A DNA stretch of 64,000 bases from Trebouxia sp. TZW2008 (taxonomy: Eukaryota > Chlorophyta > Trebouxiophyceae > Trebouxiales > Trebouxiaceae): assembly GCA_002118135.1 (NCBI GenBank), contig BDIU01000126.1:248001-312000 (forward strand). Reading direction: 5' to 3'. Shown here piece by piece: positions 1 to 10,760 of the stretch. Within the stretch, counting starts at the first letter, position 1; the number at the start of each line of letters is the position of its first letter. The notes below the pieces were generated by a model. It was not told the DNA's origin. It searched no databases and worked only from the letters and a program-made list of their open reading frames with translations. Position numbers and translations under genes: made by a program.

Positions 1-672
1 GGACTGAAATTAGCAATGCTGCGATAGCTGTTTGGTGATGGTGAGCAGTGGCAATTGCTGCCATGCATTGGAAGCAAGAGACTGTCAGACTAGCAGAAGC
101 ATGCGCGGCATGGCGACTTCAGTGAATGTGTGCAGGCAAAATGATGATACAATAGGCAAGCTCAGATGAAGAAAAGCCCGTTTTGTTTGAATGCGGCATG
201 GCTGCTGAAGTACACAAGACTGTTGCACTTATGCCTATCAAGACAACAACCAAGTAACAACTTCAATTGACAACCTCTTGCTCTGATGTTAGCTACTCTG
301 CCCACAAGCAAAGTTGCAATTCAACAGCAGCACATGCTATCACTTAGTGATCAGCACAGCAAGAAGTCTGAATACTGAAGAGTGGCTGAACCATCGCTGA
401 ACAACTGTCAAAGCACTGCATGCTGGGCACTGGCTTAGCTACAAACAGTGTGCAGCACAAGGCAGGCTGCGTTGAAGCAGCACATGCCACTCACGTCAAG
501 AGCAATGTTGAATTAGCTGCACTAGGTTTGCGTACTCCAAAGATCGCTTGGTATGTTGAGCTGGCTCAACTCAGTGCTGAACATGTGCCACAGTGCTGCA
601 TGCCACATGGGCTTTCTGCTAGATGGCTTGCGCTGTAAGGCAGAATGTGGTACAGCAGCAGATGCAACTTAC
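1..672. other. Intron/continuation of the TMEM8-like gene; no further exon seen
   Basis: On the minus strand this stretch follows the donor of the last recognised exon of the EGF/TMEM8-like gene. I find no further convincing exon, so the rest of that gene probably lies left of the window. About 490-523 holds a decayed copy of the exon's last codons plus a GTGAG donor (see the repeat entry). About 390-420 resembles 555-600, which suggests a repeating unit of roughly 165 bp. Confidence 0.45.
490..523 (-). repeat. Donor-side partial copy of the exon ending at 673
   Basis: Read on the minus strand, this matches the end of the exon that stops at 673 (codons Phe-Asn-Ile-Ala-Leu-Asp) and again runs into a GTGAG donor. 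It lies downstream of the real donor inside the intron. It is one of many exon-edge copies in this window. Confidence 0.6.
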
Positions 673-1728
673 ATCAAGGGCAATGTTGAAGTAGCTCCAT
701 TGGCCTGGCTTTGTGATGTGCTGCTGCTCAGTGTCAAGAGGCAAATCTGCTACTGCCACATTACAACCAACATCACCCCACCCAGCCGCACACTCACAGA
801 AGGTGCACTCCCCCTGGGCAAAGGATGCATCTGTGCAGACGGAGTCAAAGACCTTGCACTGACCCTGATCTGAGCACTGACCCTTGGGGGGTTGGGTACC
901 CCCCTCCGCAAGGATGGGGCTTGGGCACCCCTGGGGGTCTGTAGCTGATTGGCAAGTAACCCTGAGCTGGTAGGTTAGGTTGTAGCCGCCATACGGCTGT
1001 GGGTTGACTACCTCAATGTACCAAGGGTCTGTGCACGCTGGGAATGTGCATGCTGGGTTACGCGTTTGCCGTGTTTGCTGATAGGGCCGTTTCAGCTGGT
1101 AGCCTATGTAATCATATGCCACAGCATTGTATGGGCTGAAAGTCCAGTCAGGATTGTTGTCAGGGTCTCTGGGCGGAGTGGCCTTGGGTATGGTCTTCTG
1201 AGCCATGAACAATATGGCATTGGCGCCAGTGTCTGCATTGTTTGCTGGCTGAGGGTTGGCGGCTCGGGATGTGTCCCACAGCTCCGCATTGAGAATACTG
1301 TGCATCATACACTGAGGTCAGAGGATGTGTAAGCTTGTGCAATGGGTTAATCTGGACAGCGTGGTGCTCTGCCAAAGAGAGTTGGGTGTGAGCGCACCTG
1401 CTGCCACTGCAGGCAATACTCTCAACCTGATAGGAAGCCTGACCCCCCGGCTGCAGAACGCCTGATTTCGTGTTTGGGCCTGGTGTGAGGGGCAGTGGAG
1501 GACTGATGCAGCTACACGTAGTTGCAAGCACTGCAGCAGGGTACACAGCTTGAATGCATCAGCAGCACACACAATCTGCAGGGTCATTCCTGTGGAACGA
1601 TAGGCACACAGCAGCAAGACATGTGCTCTTTGGCAATTGCACGAAACACGCTGTGCATTGCCAGTGCCGGTCTGATAGTGCTTCTCACCTGCAGCAAGTA
1701 TAAAGCCAACGGATGGCCGAAACCTCAT
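673..1728 (-). CDS. EGF-like domain protein, TMEM8/PGAP6-like, N-terminal part
   Basis: Three minus-strand exons chain with matching phases: 1689..1728, 1398..1530 and 673..1297 (40, 133 and 625 nt, ending in phase 0 at a GTAAGT donor). The start is an ATG followed by a hydrophobic stretch (VGFILAAVLATTCSCIS), a likely signal peptide of about 20 residues. Exon 3 ends with an EGF-like Cys pattern (CSDQGQC, then CTFCECAAGWGDVGC), followed by a GQWSYFNIAL motif. This order, a beta-rich ectodomain followed by one EGF module, is the one I associate with plant/animal TMEM8 (PGAP6, DUF3522) proteins, in which a seven-helix membrane part follows. That part is not in the window. The protein is probably secretory or at the cell surface. 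The family call is moderate; the signal peptide and EGF module are seen directly. It is divergent from the BRCT gene. Confidence 0.55.
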
Positions 1729-2080
1729 GACTTCCAGACTCCTGCGGACGAAGCACTGGTAACACACCGCATCATCGCATGATTGGCGATCGCAAAGAGC
1801 ATTTTGACAGACGCATTGACGGGAATTGCAAAGCCATGCTCATTGCTACCATGGCTTCCACAGCGACTTCAAATGCTGTCACCTGCGCTAGAATTCTGCA
1901 GGGCCAAACTCGTTTCAATTGCCTTCAGGGACAGATTTGACCTGTTACTTGTGCAGACTTGTATACTGCCGCACTCCTGCCCATCGTGGAGGGATTCAAG
2001 CTAGCTGCTTTGCACGACAGACGCCGCGACTTGCTGGAAGAGGCTGCCTCGAATGACGATCTCTGTCTAATTGTAGCGGC
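1729..2080. promoter_or_regulatory. Divergent intergenic region, shared promoter candidate
   Basis: 352 bp separate the start codons of the minus-strand TMEM8-like gene (1728) and the plus-strand BRCT gene (2081). I see no clear TATA box. Its position implies that both promoters lie here. Confidence 0.5.
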
Positions 2081-5000
2081 ATGATCAACAAGGTGTTGTC
2101 GGGTGTCGTGGCCTTGGTCAGCTTCAGGCCCGACAATACGTTCAATTTGAAGCAGACGGTGTCCACGAAGCTGACAGACTTAGGTGCAAGGGTCACAAGC
2201 AGATTTGGCAAAGATGTGACGCATATTGTGTTTCAAAAGCGGCTAAAGCCTACACCTGAACAGCAGCTTGCAGAAGCATCTGATCTCAGAGCTTTGTATG
2301 ACAAAACAGCCAAGGTGCAGATTGCAAGCAGCAGGAATCACTGTTGAAACTTACTTAGCCAGCCATCAATACGATAGAAGCTTGCCTGTTGCGCAGGCGG
2401 GCATGCCTGTGCATATAGTATCCTTGCTGTGGGTTGAGCGCTCTGCAGCAGACAAGTGCAGGGCAATGGTAAGTCTTCAGTAGCAGCTTATGCATTGGCA
2501 ATGGCTTGACATGAAGTTAACTTCAGATGCTGATGCTGACACGCAGGAGCAAAAGTACACTTTGCTTAGGCCCACAGATGCTGACCTGCTGGGCCCAGGT
2601 GCAGGTCTCACACCAGGATCATCAGGTATTTTTGCTGCTGATGAGACACGCTAATCTTGCTTCAGATTTGCACAAGCCAGAAATACCAACATGTTCTGTG
2701 ACAACTAGTTTTGGCTTGTGTTATGTCAGGGCGCAAAAGATCACGCCCCAGCATGCAGCCAAAAGACAGCAAGGATCTTGAGCTAGACGTGACAGATGCC
2801 ATGTACTCCAGCTCTCAGCAGATCAATGGTCAGCAAGCACCAGGCAAGCTGCTGGTTGATCACATACATTTGTTCCTTGTAAGAGTTCAAATCAATGCAG
2901 CAACCCATGACAGCTGAGCACTTTGAGTGTGAGGTCCAAATCATTGCAGCAAGTCGTGTCAGACACACCTTGGCCTATCAAGCCTCTGTACAGAAGACAT
3001 ACAAGCATCATGTCTTGCAGATATATGCCGTCAGTCGCCTTCAGACAACATTGTCCAGTATGCTGCATGAAGCGTGACAGACTGTAGCGTTTGATGTCAA
3101 CAGGACTGGACGTCGGAGAGGTAAACAGCCCTGCTACTGCCAGAGTCAGTCAGCGTAAGAAAGCTCAGCAGGCTCTGACGAAGTATGTCAGGCATGACAG
3201 TAGCAGTACAGGAGGCAAAGCTCGGCATCCAAAGCCAGCAAATGCAGCTGATGACACGCAGTCCTCATCCCTGCTCAATGTCAAGCCCGTGAAGGCAGGG
3301 CAGTCCATTGCAGCTGCCTTGTCGCGGCAAGCAGGCAAAGCACTACCTAAAGGCATTGCAGTTTCTGCCATGGCGCAGGCATCTCCAGCAGGGCAGCTGA
3401 AACCAAGAAGCACAGGTCAGTAGCCATTTCTTCATGACATTCAAGGCAAGCTGACGAGCCGCATAAGGACCTGTATGATGACCTCGCCTCCCTCCATGCT
3501 CAATACAAGTGGCTTAGGATAGCCCAGGACCAAACTGGTTGGACTTGATTGCTCCACTACGTTCCTAGCTGGGCCTGCTCAGCAGTGCTGGGCCTGTTCA
3601 GCACATGTTTTTGATGAGAATGAATGAACATCGAGGGGTTGGCACAGTGTTGATGGGCAAAATGCAAAATCTGTTGCATGACCCATGCACACAAAACATG
3701 GTTCACAAAGCAACAAGCACGTACATGCATTCTGTGAGCTGTCATTGCCTGTGATTGGTCATACACCTTTGGAAACGCAACTGGTACTCAATGTGCAGGG
3801 AAGAGAAAGCGTGAGCAACACGAGGCAGAAGAAAGCAGTCCTCCAGACCTTAATAAGCTGCATCTGCCTGCAACAACAATCAAGGCAAGAGGGCAAGCAG
3901 CCAGCAGCAAGCAAGTGCAGCCATCCACATTGGGCAAGCAGATTACCAACAAGGCAGCGATAGTGAGTGCACGTAACAGCAGAGGAGCAACAGCCAGGCA
4001 GGCTGAGCACACAGCAAACACAGAGTCTGCTGCAGCCTCAAATGCACAGTCAGTGGGAATGTCAGCAAGTGGAGTTGCAAAGGGTCCAGATCAAGAGCAT
4101 GCTGGACAGACAGGTGCACAGCTTATGCCAACTGATGCAAGTGAACTTGAACGCAGTGATACAGACATGGCAGACGCTGGCAATCCAGATGTGCCTAGGT
4201 CTGTCCATCAGATTGCTGTGCCAACAGCTAGCACTGCTGAGGGCAGGATAGAGCGCAGAGACCAGACAGAAGCAGGTGGCTCAATAGCTGCACAGGTGTT
4301 GCTGCCTGGTGGCAGCTCGCGCTTCTCTACCAGGCACCTGAAGCAAAAGCTTGATGCCAAGCTGCCTGTCAGCAAAGCCACCCCTTTGGGACTTCCGCCC
4401 ACGCCACTTCTGCCGCCTGCTAAACAGTAAGCAAGATTGTGGTGCAAGCATACATGAGCCTTCTGCAAAAGCTTGTCGCACTTGAAACTCATCATGCAGC
4501 AGTGACTTTGGCGGACGCAGGTCTTGCTTGTGAAGCATGTGTGATGGACCAGGGTGACTCAGGGCATCAGTGACACCAGCTTCTCAATTGCAAGCTTGCA
4601 AATGCATCCCAAGTGCAAGCACATCAAGAATAGGTTCAGCTCAGGTTAGCCAATGCAGGGGTGCTCCTATACCTGTTCCCAACTTCAGCCGCGTGCCCTC
4701 TCCTTGGACCAGCACACCTGAGGACTTTTCTCAGCCATCTCCAGCTGCTGGTCGGCCTGCAGCGGCAGCTGCAAGCACATTGCCGCCCAGGCCTTCAACT
4801 TCAGGTCAACCCTCAACAACATCACAGGTGAGCGATGTGGTGCACTTTTCTCTACGTAATATGGACCGGCGGAAAACCCTTGCCATCATCGATTCGGGGT
4901 TGTAGCTCAAATGGTAGAGCGCTCGCTTAGCATGCGAGAGGTACGGAGATCGATGCTCCGCAACTCCAGCATGTCTAGTTTTCTCCATTCAGGCGGTTTT

Positions 5001-8000
5001 TTTTTTGGTTTCTTCGTGAATGCCCAGGCAATTTTTTGGGGCAATTTTTTTGGTTTCTCCGTTGTTGCCCAAGGGAAAGCCTGTTTTGAGTGGCGACCTT
5101 TGTCTTGCAACATATGCTAGTCTGTGTTGGTAAATCTGATTTCTGGTCACAAATGTTGCCAGTGATTGCTGGACATTTATGTGGTCCAGGGTTTTTTGGT
5201 TTCTTCGTTGTTGCCCAGGCATTTTTTTATTTCTCCGTTGTTGCCCAGGCATTTTTTTATTTCTCCGTTGCTGCCCAGGCATTTTTTTATTTCTCCGTTG
5301 TTGCCCAAGGGAAAGCCCGCTCTAAGTGGCGACCTTTGTCTTGCAACATATGCTAGTCGCTGTTGGGATGTCTGATTTCTGGTCACAAATGTTGCCAGTG
5401 ATTGCTGGACATTCATGTGGTTCAGGGTCTGAAGCCACCCCATTGGCACTCTGCGACAAATCCAAGAAAATTATGAAGGGCTTTGACCTTCTCACAAGCA
5501 GCATGACTGCACGTCATGCAAACGTTGTGCTGGGCTGCTGCCCTTTCTGTGTTGGAGCTGGGTCCTGCCGCTGTTCAATGGACACTAATACGTGCCATAC
5601 AATCATTGCCAAACTCTGACACATGCCATCGAGACTGGTGTCTGGCTGAGGCATGCACGTAATAGCTTGCATCTCAGCCAAGGCAGTGCCTCTCCAGCGC
5701 AACTTTGCAAGGTGTTGCAGCAGCATAATATGCCATGCCGCCGCTCTTTGCGGTTAATGACGTGACGCCCATAACAGCCGGCCTGGCGGCTTAGGGACTT
5801 GGGCCACACACACCTAGCACATGTGTTGGAATGCGTGACCAATGATTCTTATTATGATTATTATTACTGTTGTTATATTCATTAGATCATCACTGCTTCT
5901 GGCCTTTGCAGGCAGCCACAGAGCAGCAGCAGCCTGTATCCAGCACACCAGCAGGCCCAGAGGCAGGCTCAGCCGCTGCTGCCACAGTGCCTTGGTCTGC
6001 CTGTCGCCTATGGGACCCCAACCCTACCCCAGATGCTGTACCCACGTCCAATGCTGCAAATGCCAAACCACCCACAATCAGCAATGGCAAGCCCAAGCAG
6101 CAGCAGCAAGGGCAGCAGCAGCAGGTGAGAAGCAGTAGGTTCAAAGACAGCCAACAGCAGCAACAGCATGTGATTGATGGCAGTCAGGTTCCAGCAGCAG
6201 CAGCAGCAGCAGCAGCAGAGGAGAGCACAGCAACAGCTTCTGAGGACACTGACATGCAGGAAGCTGACGCTCATGGTGATGATGGTGATGGTGATGATGG
6301 TGTGCAAGCGCACGCAGGCAGCACGACTGGCTTTTTGGGACTGTCCTGTGGTGAGCAAGCATGCTTGGATCTGCTATGCTACGCTATGCTATGCTGTGCT
6401 ATGCTGCATTCTTGACAAGACCAAACAAGCATCAGACATGCATTGTGACTTCAACATCTGTAGTTCAAGGTAGCTGCCCAAATCATGTGCCAACCCAGCG
6501 CCAACAGTCACCTTGCTAGAGTTCAAGTCATCTGCCGCTACATGCATCTTCAGGGCAGCTGGCATCATGGACTGCTGACAGCTGGAGATGCGCAAAGCAA
6601 GCAACCAGCTTGCTTTACAAAATACATTTCACTTTGTGTGCAGTTGAGCCTGAAGTGCAGCAGTTGGCGCACAATGCAGTGCAGTTCCCGAGGGGCCTGA
6701 GGCTGAATGCAATGCAGGGAGCCTGCTTCAGTTGCTGCATTTCATTGTGTGCGCATGAGCCTAAATGCACATCATCGTCTGTGCAGCTGAGCCTAAACAC
6801 ATTCACCTTATGTGCAGTTGAGCCTGAGGTACAGCAGTTGGCGCGCAATGCAGTGCGATCGTTGAGGGGTCTGAGGCTGTGTGCAGAGGGGCATGAGGAG
6901 GGCCAAATCACCCACCTTGTCCTGGGCCAGCAGCGCCGCACACTCAAGGTGAATTTGCTCAAGCCTTCAAACCCAAGAAACAGAACCTGCAGGCTCACAT
7001 TGTCAAGACACAGTGTTTGGACACAGCTCAAGCCTTGCTATCATTGCTTGCATGGGTGCAAGGGCTCACCTTGTCTTGAACCAGCAGGGTCATACTCTCA
7101 GGTTCCTGAATGTTCAGCCAAGTACAACAAGCTGATAAAATGCTTGCATGCCTGCACATGATGTAATGATTGTATACTTCTTGTTCGTAATTGTGCATGG
7201 CTTCAAGGTGTGCATGTGTATACGCCTGCCTGAGCACTGAATATGTGCAGGTGCTGCTGGCCATTGCTGCTGGCGCCAAGCTGGTCACACCAGAGTGGCT
7301 GACAGCCTCCATGGAAGCTGGTGACTGGCTACCTGAGGAGCCCTACCTTGCCCAGGTCAGCCCTGCTGCCTCACTCATAAATCCATGTGTCGACAGCATT
7401 ACACAGCACAGGCGCCTGTGCATTGCTGGTCTCGTTGAGCCTGTGGTGTGATCTGGAGTAAATTTGTTATGCGTTCCTCAGCATCCGATGACCATCTAGC
7501 CCACATCATATGTGAACAGACAGACCTTGTGTAGCAGGATTCAGGACTTGACCTGCAACAAAGCCTTGAGTCAGCAACTAGAAATGCCTTGATACCTCAA
7601 GCTCAACACTGCCGATGGCATACCAACGCGGGATGTTGTGCAGGGGCGCTTTGCTGAAGCAGCGCTGTCAGCTCGTGCAGAGCTGCATGATCAGGAATTG
7701 CAGCGGAAAAGGTTTGCTGCAGGCATCCCCCCAGGCTTGCTTGAGGGCAGGTGGGTGCATGTTCACGTGGCAGAAGGTGCTAAGAAGGGTTCATGTTCTG
7801 GGAATGGAGGTCCCTTGAGGCGCCTGGTAGCAGCTCTTGGAGGCAAGGTGTGACTCAATCAGATAAATCAAGAATCAATCACTAAACCAGTCGATCGTTC
7901 AATCGACGAAAAAACAGAATCTACAGTCCTGATTGTATGTCCTGAGTGGCTGTTTGAGACTCAAAGGTCACTTGGGCATGAGCCTATCTGCGACACCATC

Positions 8001-8513
8001 CACACCTAAGCTGATGCCGCAGATGGCGCCCAATTCCGCATGGAGCACAGTCATTACAGTCGTCGCTGCTAAGGCTGCTGCATCTGTATCACCTGCGTGG
8101 CTGTGTCCTGCACAGTGAGCCCTGAAGCATCAAGCATCAGGCTTGCTGAACGCAGGTGCTGTCAGCAACTGCATGCCTTGCATCAGTTGAGTCTGTTGAG
8201 CTGTAAGCAAATCTGATTCTTTTGAGCCTAGATCAAGCACTTTGACAGCAGTCATCCGCACTGAAATGACACGGAAGACATCAAGGCTGCTATGCAATCT
8301 AAAGTCGTGCGATGGCGAGAAATGTGAGCTGAGATGTTGCATGTGCATATGCAGAATGTTTCAGTAAGGGCTGGCGAAATATGCATAGTGTCAGGAGGTG
8401 GCAGCCGACCCAGCCAATTGGAAGCTTCTAGGAGAGCATTGCGAGAAGAATGGCTGCTGAAAAGTGCAGAGCAACACAAGCTTGAGCCAGAAGAATCTTA
8501 TGTCGTCACCTGA
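2081..8513 (+). CDS. BRCT-repeat protein, microcephalin-like
   Basis: The best exon chain is 2081..2314, 2397..2468, 2547..2625, 2730..2843, 3104..3415, 3799..4426, 4659..4827, 5912..6350, 6818..6948, 7251..7355, 7644..7842, 7918..7966, 8023..8114, 8329..8513, giving about 935 residues. Phases fit throughout, but the last four exons are tentative. Two donors are GC (after 2843 and 7842). Residues 1-102 form a BRCT domain (VTHIVF, then SLLWVERS), closest in my memory to microcephalin BRCT1. A disordered middle of about 550 residues has basic clusters (GRKRSRP, KRKRE), poly-Gln and poly-Ala. A second BRCT spans exons 9-10 (THLVLG, TPEWLTAS), and more BRCT-like sequence follows (VCPEWLFET, REEWLLKSAEQ). 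BRCT domains bind phosphopeptides, so a nuclear DNA-damage or cell-cycle role is likely. Orthology to MCPH1 is inferred. Confidence 0.75.
3508..3640 (+). repeat. Interspersed repeat family B, copy 1
   Basis: Shares AGGACCAAACTGGTTGG, a TACCTAGCTGGGCCTG-like core and a distal AATGAATGAA with 28310-28415, and in reverse with 58685-58800. It lies in an intron of the BRCT gene. It is probably a short mobile-element remnant; no terminal repeats or coding capacity are seen. Confidence 0.55.
4896..4968 (+). tRNA. tRNA-Ala (anticodon AGC)
   Basis: A 73-nt cloverleaf. The acceptor stem GGGGTTG (4896-4902) pairs with CAACTCC (4961-4967), including the G3-U70 wobble that is the alanine identity element, and the discriminator is A. 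The D arm is GCTC/GAGC, and the anticodon stem CTCGC/GCGAG carries the loop TTAGCAT with AGC at 4929-4931. A 5-nt variable loop precedes the T arm CGGAG/CTCCG. There is no intron and no encoded CCA, as expected for a nuclear tRNA. It lies inside an intron (4828-5911) of the BRCT gene, on the same strand. Confidence 0.97.
4979..4982 (+). terminator. RNA polymerase III terminator (TTTT) of the tRNA-Ala
   Basis: Four T residues begin 11 nt after the tRNA 3' end, the usual Pol III stop. Longer T runs follow from about 4997, so read-through would be short. Confidence 0.75.
4997..5310 (+). repeat. T-rich minisatellite, 30-bp units
   Basis: Four nearly identical 30-bp units occupy 5191-5220, 5221-5250, 5251-5280 and 5281-5310, each a T run followed by TTCTCCGTTGTTGCCCAGGC or a close variant. 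Looser units with the same core lie at about 4997-5070. The tract follows the tRNA-Ala inside the intron. Confidence 0.9.
5069..5432 (+). repeat. Direct repeat pair of about 125 bp flanking the minisatellite
   Basis: 5069-5193 and 5307-5432 are about 90% alike by eye (starting CCAAGGGAAAGCC and ending near GGACATT-ATGTGGT-CAGGGT). With the minisatellite between them they form one larger tandem duplication inside the BRCT-gene intron. Confidence 0.85.
5760..5880 (+). repeat. Interspersed repeat family A, copy 1
   Basis: Shares the core GGACTTGGGCCACACACACC, then TAGCACATG and GGAATG, with 22200-22395 and 47860-48012, and ends in a TTA/TTAT-rich tail. The variable A/T tail suggests a SINE- or LINE-derived remnant. 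It lies in a BRCT-gene intron just before exon 8. Confidence 0.6.
6368..6402 (+). repeat. CTATG microsatellite
   Basis: Imperfect tandem CTATG/CTATGCTA units just after the donor of BRCT-gene exon 8. Simple slippage repeat in an intron. Confidence 0.7.
6600..6815 (+). repeat. Acceptor-side partial copies of BRCT-gene exon 9
   Basis: About 6640-6720 repeats the start of the exon at 6818 including its AG (CAGTTGAGCCTGAAGTGCAG, then GCAGTTGGCGCACAATGCAG) with substitutions and broken frame. Shorter, more decayed copies follow at about 6760-6800. The exon at 6818 is taken as the real one because it chains in phase and continues to a donor. Confidence 0.75.
7065..7105 (+). repeat. Donor-side decayed copy of BRCT-gene exon 9
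   Basis: Resembles the last 30 nt of the exon ending at 6948 (ACCTTGTCCTGGGCCAGCAG region and CTCAAG-GT), ending in CTCAGGTTCC. It lies in the following intron. Confidence 0.5.
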
Positions 8514-9295
8514 TTTTATGTTTGACCGCATATGCATCTCAATTAGATTTTGAATTCACATGCTCGGGACCCTTTTCATCCGTTGCATTCAACGCACAAT
8601 TTATGCAAACATGGCATCTGCATGAGTGTAAATGTGTCACTGGGGATAGTGCTCTGCCTGCAGTTGCATATGCGTCGAAACGCCATGCATGCATGCGTAT
8701 AACAGTAGTACATTGGAAGCCCACTACTGATGGTCATCCTGCAAAAACATGACTACCAGCAACGCACAAATGTGAGGCCTGCTAGGATAGCTGGTGGGTG
8801 CAACAAACCCCCTGCTGTTGGGCATCACAGTCTTAGCCTGCTTGCATGTGAAAGCAGCGCACATCTGTTGCATGCAACAGATTGCCAGCGCCACAAAGCA
8901 GATTCACAGGTCTGTTGCAGCTTGCGCAGCCAAGACACTATTGCAAGGAGCTTTGGTAGTCCTGCATAAAGACAACCTTATTGGAATGTGACAATTGCTG
9001 TGCTTGCATCACCAAGCCCAACCTTCTGGGTCTGCTCGTTTTTCTAATCATTGATCAGTGTCCTTCATGGTAGTTTGCTCTCGTGTTGATGCTGAATGTT
9101 CTGTATTGCTCTGCCAAAGCAGAGGCCAATGGTCACGGCTGCAACTACTGTGCTCTGGCCATTGCGCCTTGCTGGCCGCCAGTGCGCTGGCTATAGCGTC
9201 ACTCAATGCTCTGCCACTGACGACTGGATATACCCAATGTCCAGAGCATGTTGGCAATGGTGCGTGTCAAATGAGGTTTTGTGGGCCATTTGCAA
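8514..9295. other. Convergent intergenic region, no gene seen
   Basis: This lies between the stop of the BRCT gene and the stop of VPS25 on the opposite strand, and should hold both 3' UTRs and polyadenylation sites. The open frames here are short and show no recognisable motif. Confidence 0.6.
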
Positions 9296-10436
9296 TCAGG
9301 CAAAGAACTTGACCCCAATATCATCTGCAGAATTGCCCTTAAACAGCTTGGCCTTGCGCTGCTGCTCCAGGATTCTGACTGATTCCAGCAGTAGTTCTTT
9401 CGGCATTCCCTCAAAATCTGCAGGTAAGCACATGTGACATGTCACAAGCTTGTTTGCAAGAAGGCAGGCAAAAGCATGATCATGCACACAAGATGCTCCA
9501 GCAAGATGCAGCTGAATTTAGTGTCAGAATTGCGCTGCCAATGCACATCAACTGGAGGCTCCTGATACAACAGCGTGCAGTAGCTTTCAGCGCCGCCACA
9601 ACAGCAAACACTGAGGTGGTGGTCGCTATCAGTCAAAAGGCAATAAGCAAGGTAGGCTTATGCTTAGAGCATGCTTCTCACCTGAGCCATGGGAGTCCTC
9701 TCCTTCTATGATTTCTTCAATGCTGGTCACAGAGTCTTGCAACCCAATGCTCATAGCCCATTCATGAAGAGCAGCAGCCCATTCAGGCATCTTTTTCCAC
9801 AAAATTAGACACTGGCTCTGTGCTTTACTGAGCCAAAGACCATTGCCTGACACAGGAGGAACAATTTTGATGCATAATTTGAAGCAATCTGGTTGCTGAC
9901 TGTGATGTGCGCTCTGCTGTGTTGCATGACATGAGCAACCCACCTTGCTTGACCAAGACTTGCAAAAATGTTATGCGTGCTTCCTTGTTTAGAGACCCTG
10001 AAAAGGCATGTGCATCAGTGAATGTGAGCAATGTACAGCTAGATACTTGCATGCAAGCTGCATACAAGCATTGATGTGTCATCAGGCAAGTTCCAGCGCA
10101 CTCACGGTTAATCTGCTGGTTAGCAAACAGAGCTGTGTCCTCAGCAACGTCAGTGCTCAACTTGTACACCTGCACAGCAGCCCTGGTAAAACAGTGCCAG
10201 AAGTGTGAGCTACTGTTGTTCCTAAAAGAAATACCTTGTGGTGCTTGCACCAGCGCAATATCAGCTCACACCAAAGTGCAACCTGCTTTCGTCTGGTCTC
10301 TTCGACTGGCTGAAGCCTGCAAGAGTGTAGGGGAGTCACAAAGTGCGTGACGACTCATTGAGACTTTGCGCACAACTCACGTGAAGTATGGCGGATAGCT
10401 CCAGAAAAAAGGGAAGTCAAAGTCTTGACGAGCCAT
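9296..10436 (-). CDS. VPS25: ESCRT-II subunit VPS25
   Basis: Six minus-strand exons chain in phase: 10381..10436, 10235..10316, 10106..10169, 9944..9997, 9682..9846, 9296..9417 (543 nt, 180 residues; family members are about 175-180). The protein opens with an aromatic-Pro segment (SYPPYFT), then LQPVEETRRKQVALW, a two-winged-helix layout, CLILWKKMPEW, a SVTSIEEIIEGEDS segment, and ends with KAKLFKGNSADDIGVKFF. This is VPS25 throughout. Two copies of VPS25 with VPS22 and VPS36 form ESCRT-II, which recruits ESCRT-III to endosomes for multivesicular body sorting. Introns are short (57-264 bp), and I see none of the exon-edge copies that fill its neighbours. It is divergent from PAN2 with 324 bp between starts. 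Confidence 0.96.
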
Positions 10437-10760
10437 GCAGATCAAAACTCAGGCTCAATAGCCACATCGCTGACCATCACTGAGCACTGCTGCCTTTGCA
10501 CATACTGTCAGATCAACAACAGCAGGAGAACGTGCAAATCATTTGACATCGGACGTTTGCACAGCAGAAGCGCGTTCATGGTGATGTCCGAGTGTGTGTG
10601 CAATATGGTCAAAGGGACTTCTCGCCAAAGAGAAAGCGTTGCTCAACCATCTTGCCGCTTCAGGCAAGGCGAGTGAAGCTGCGCACGCAAGCACCGCTTT
10701 GACACAAGCGGCCATACCCATGTGAAGCGTTTACGCTGAGCTTGCCAAGATCCGGCAGGC
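10437..10760. promoter_or_regulatory. Divergent VPS25/PAN2 promoter region
   Basis: 324 bp separate the two start codons, so both promoters must lie here. I see no canonical TATA box. There is no open frame of note. Confidence 0.55.

Noticed and set aside
5191..5310. Regular 30-bp repeats that look CRISPR-like
   Set aside because: Units are directly adjacent with no spacers, and the context is a eukaryotic intron. It is a minisatellite.
6008..6362. Frames with poly-His, poly-Cys or poly-Leu opposite BRCT-gene exon 8
   Set aside because: Antisense shadows of CAG/GCA-type codon runs in the real exon.
8522..9257. Several 60-80 codon frames between the BRCT gene and VPS25
   Set aside because: No recognisable motif, and they overlap on both strands. 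Treated as convergent 3' sequence.
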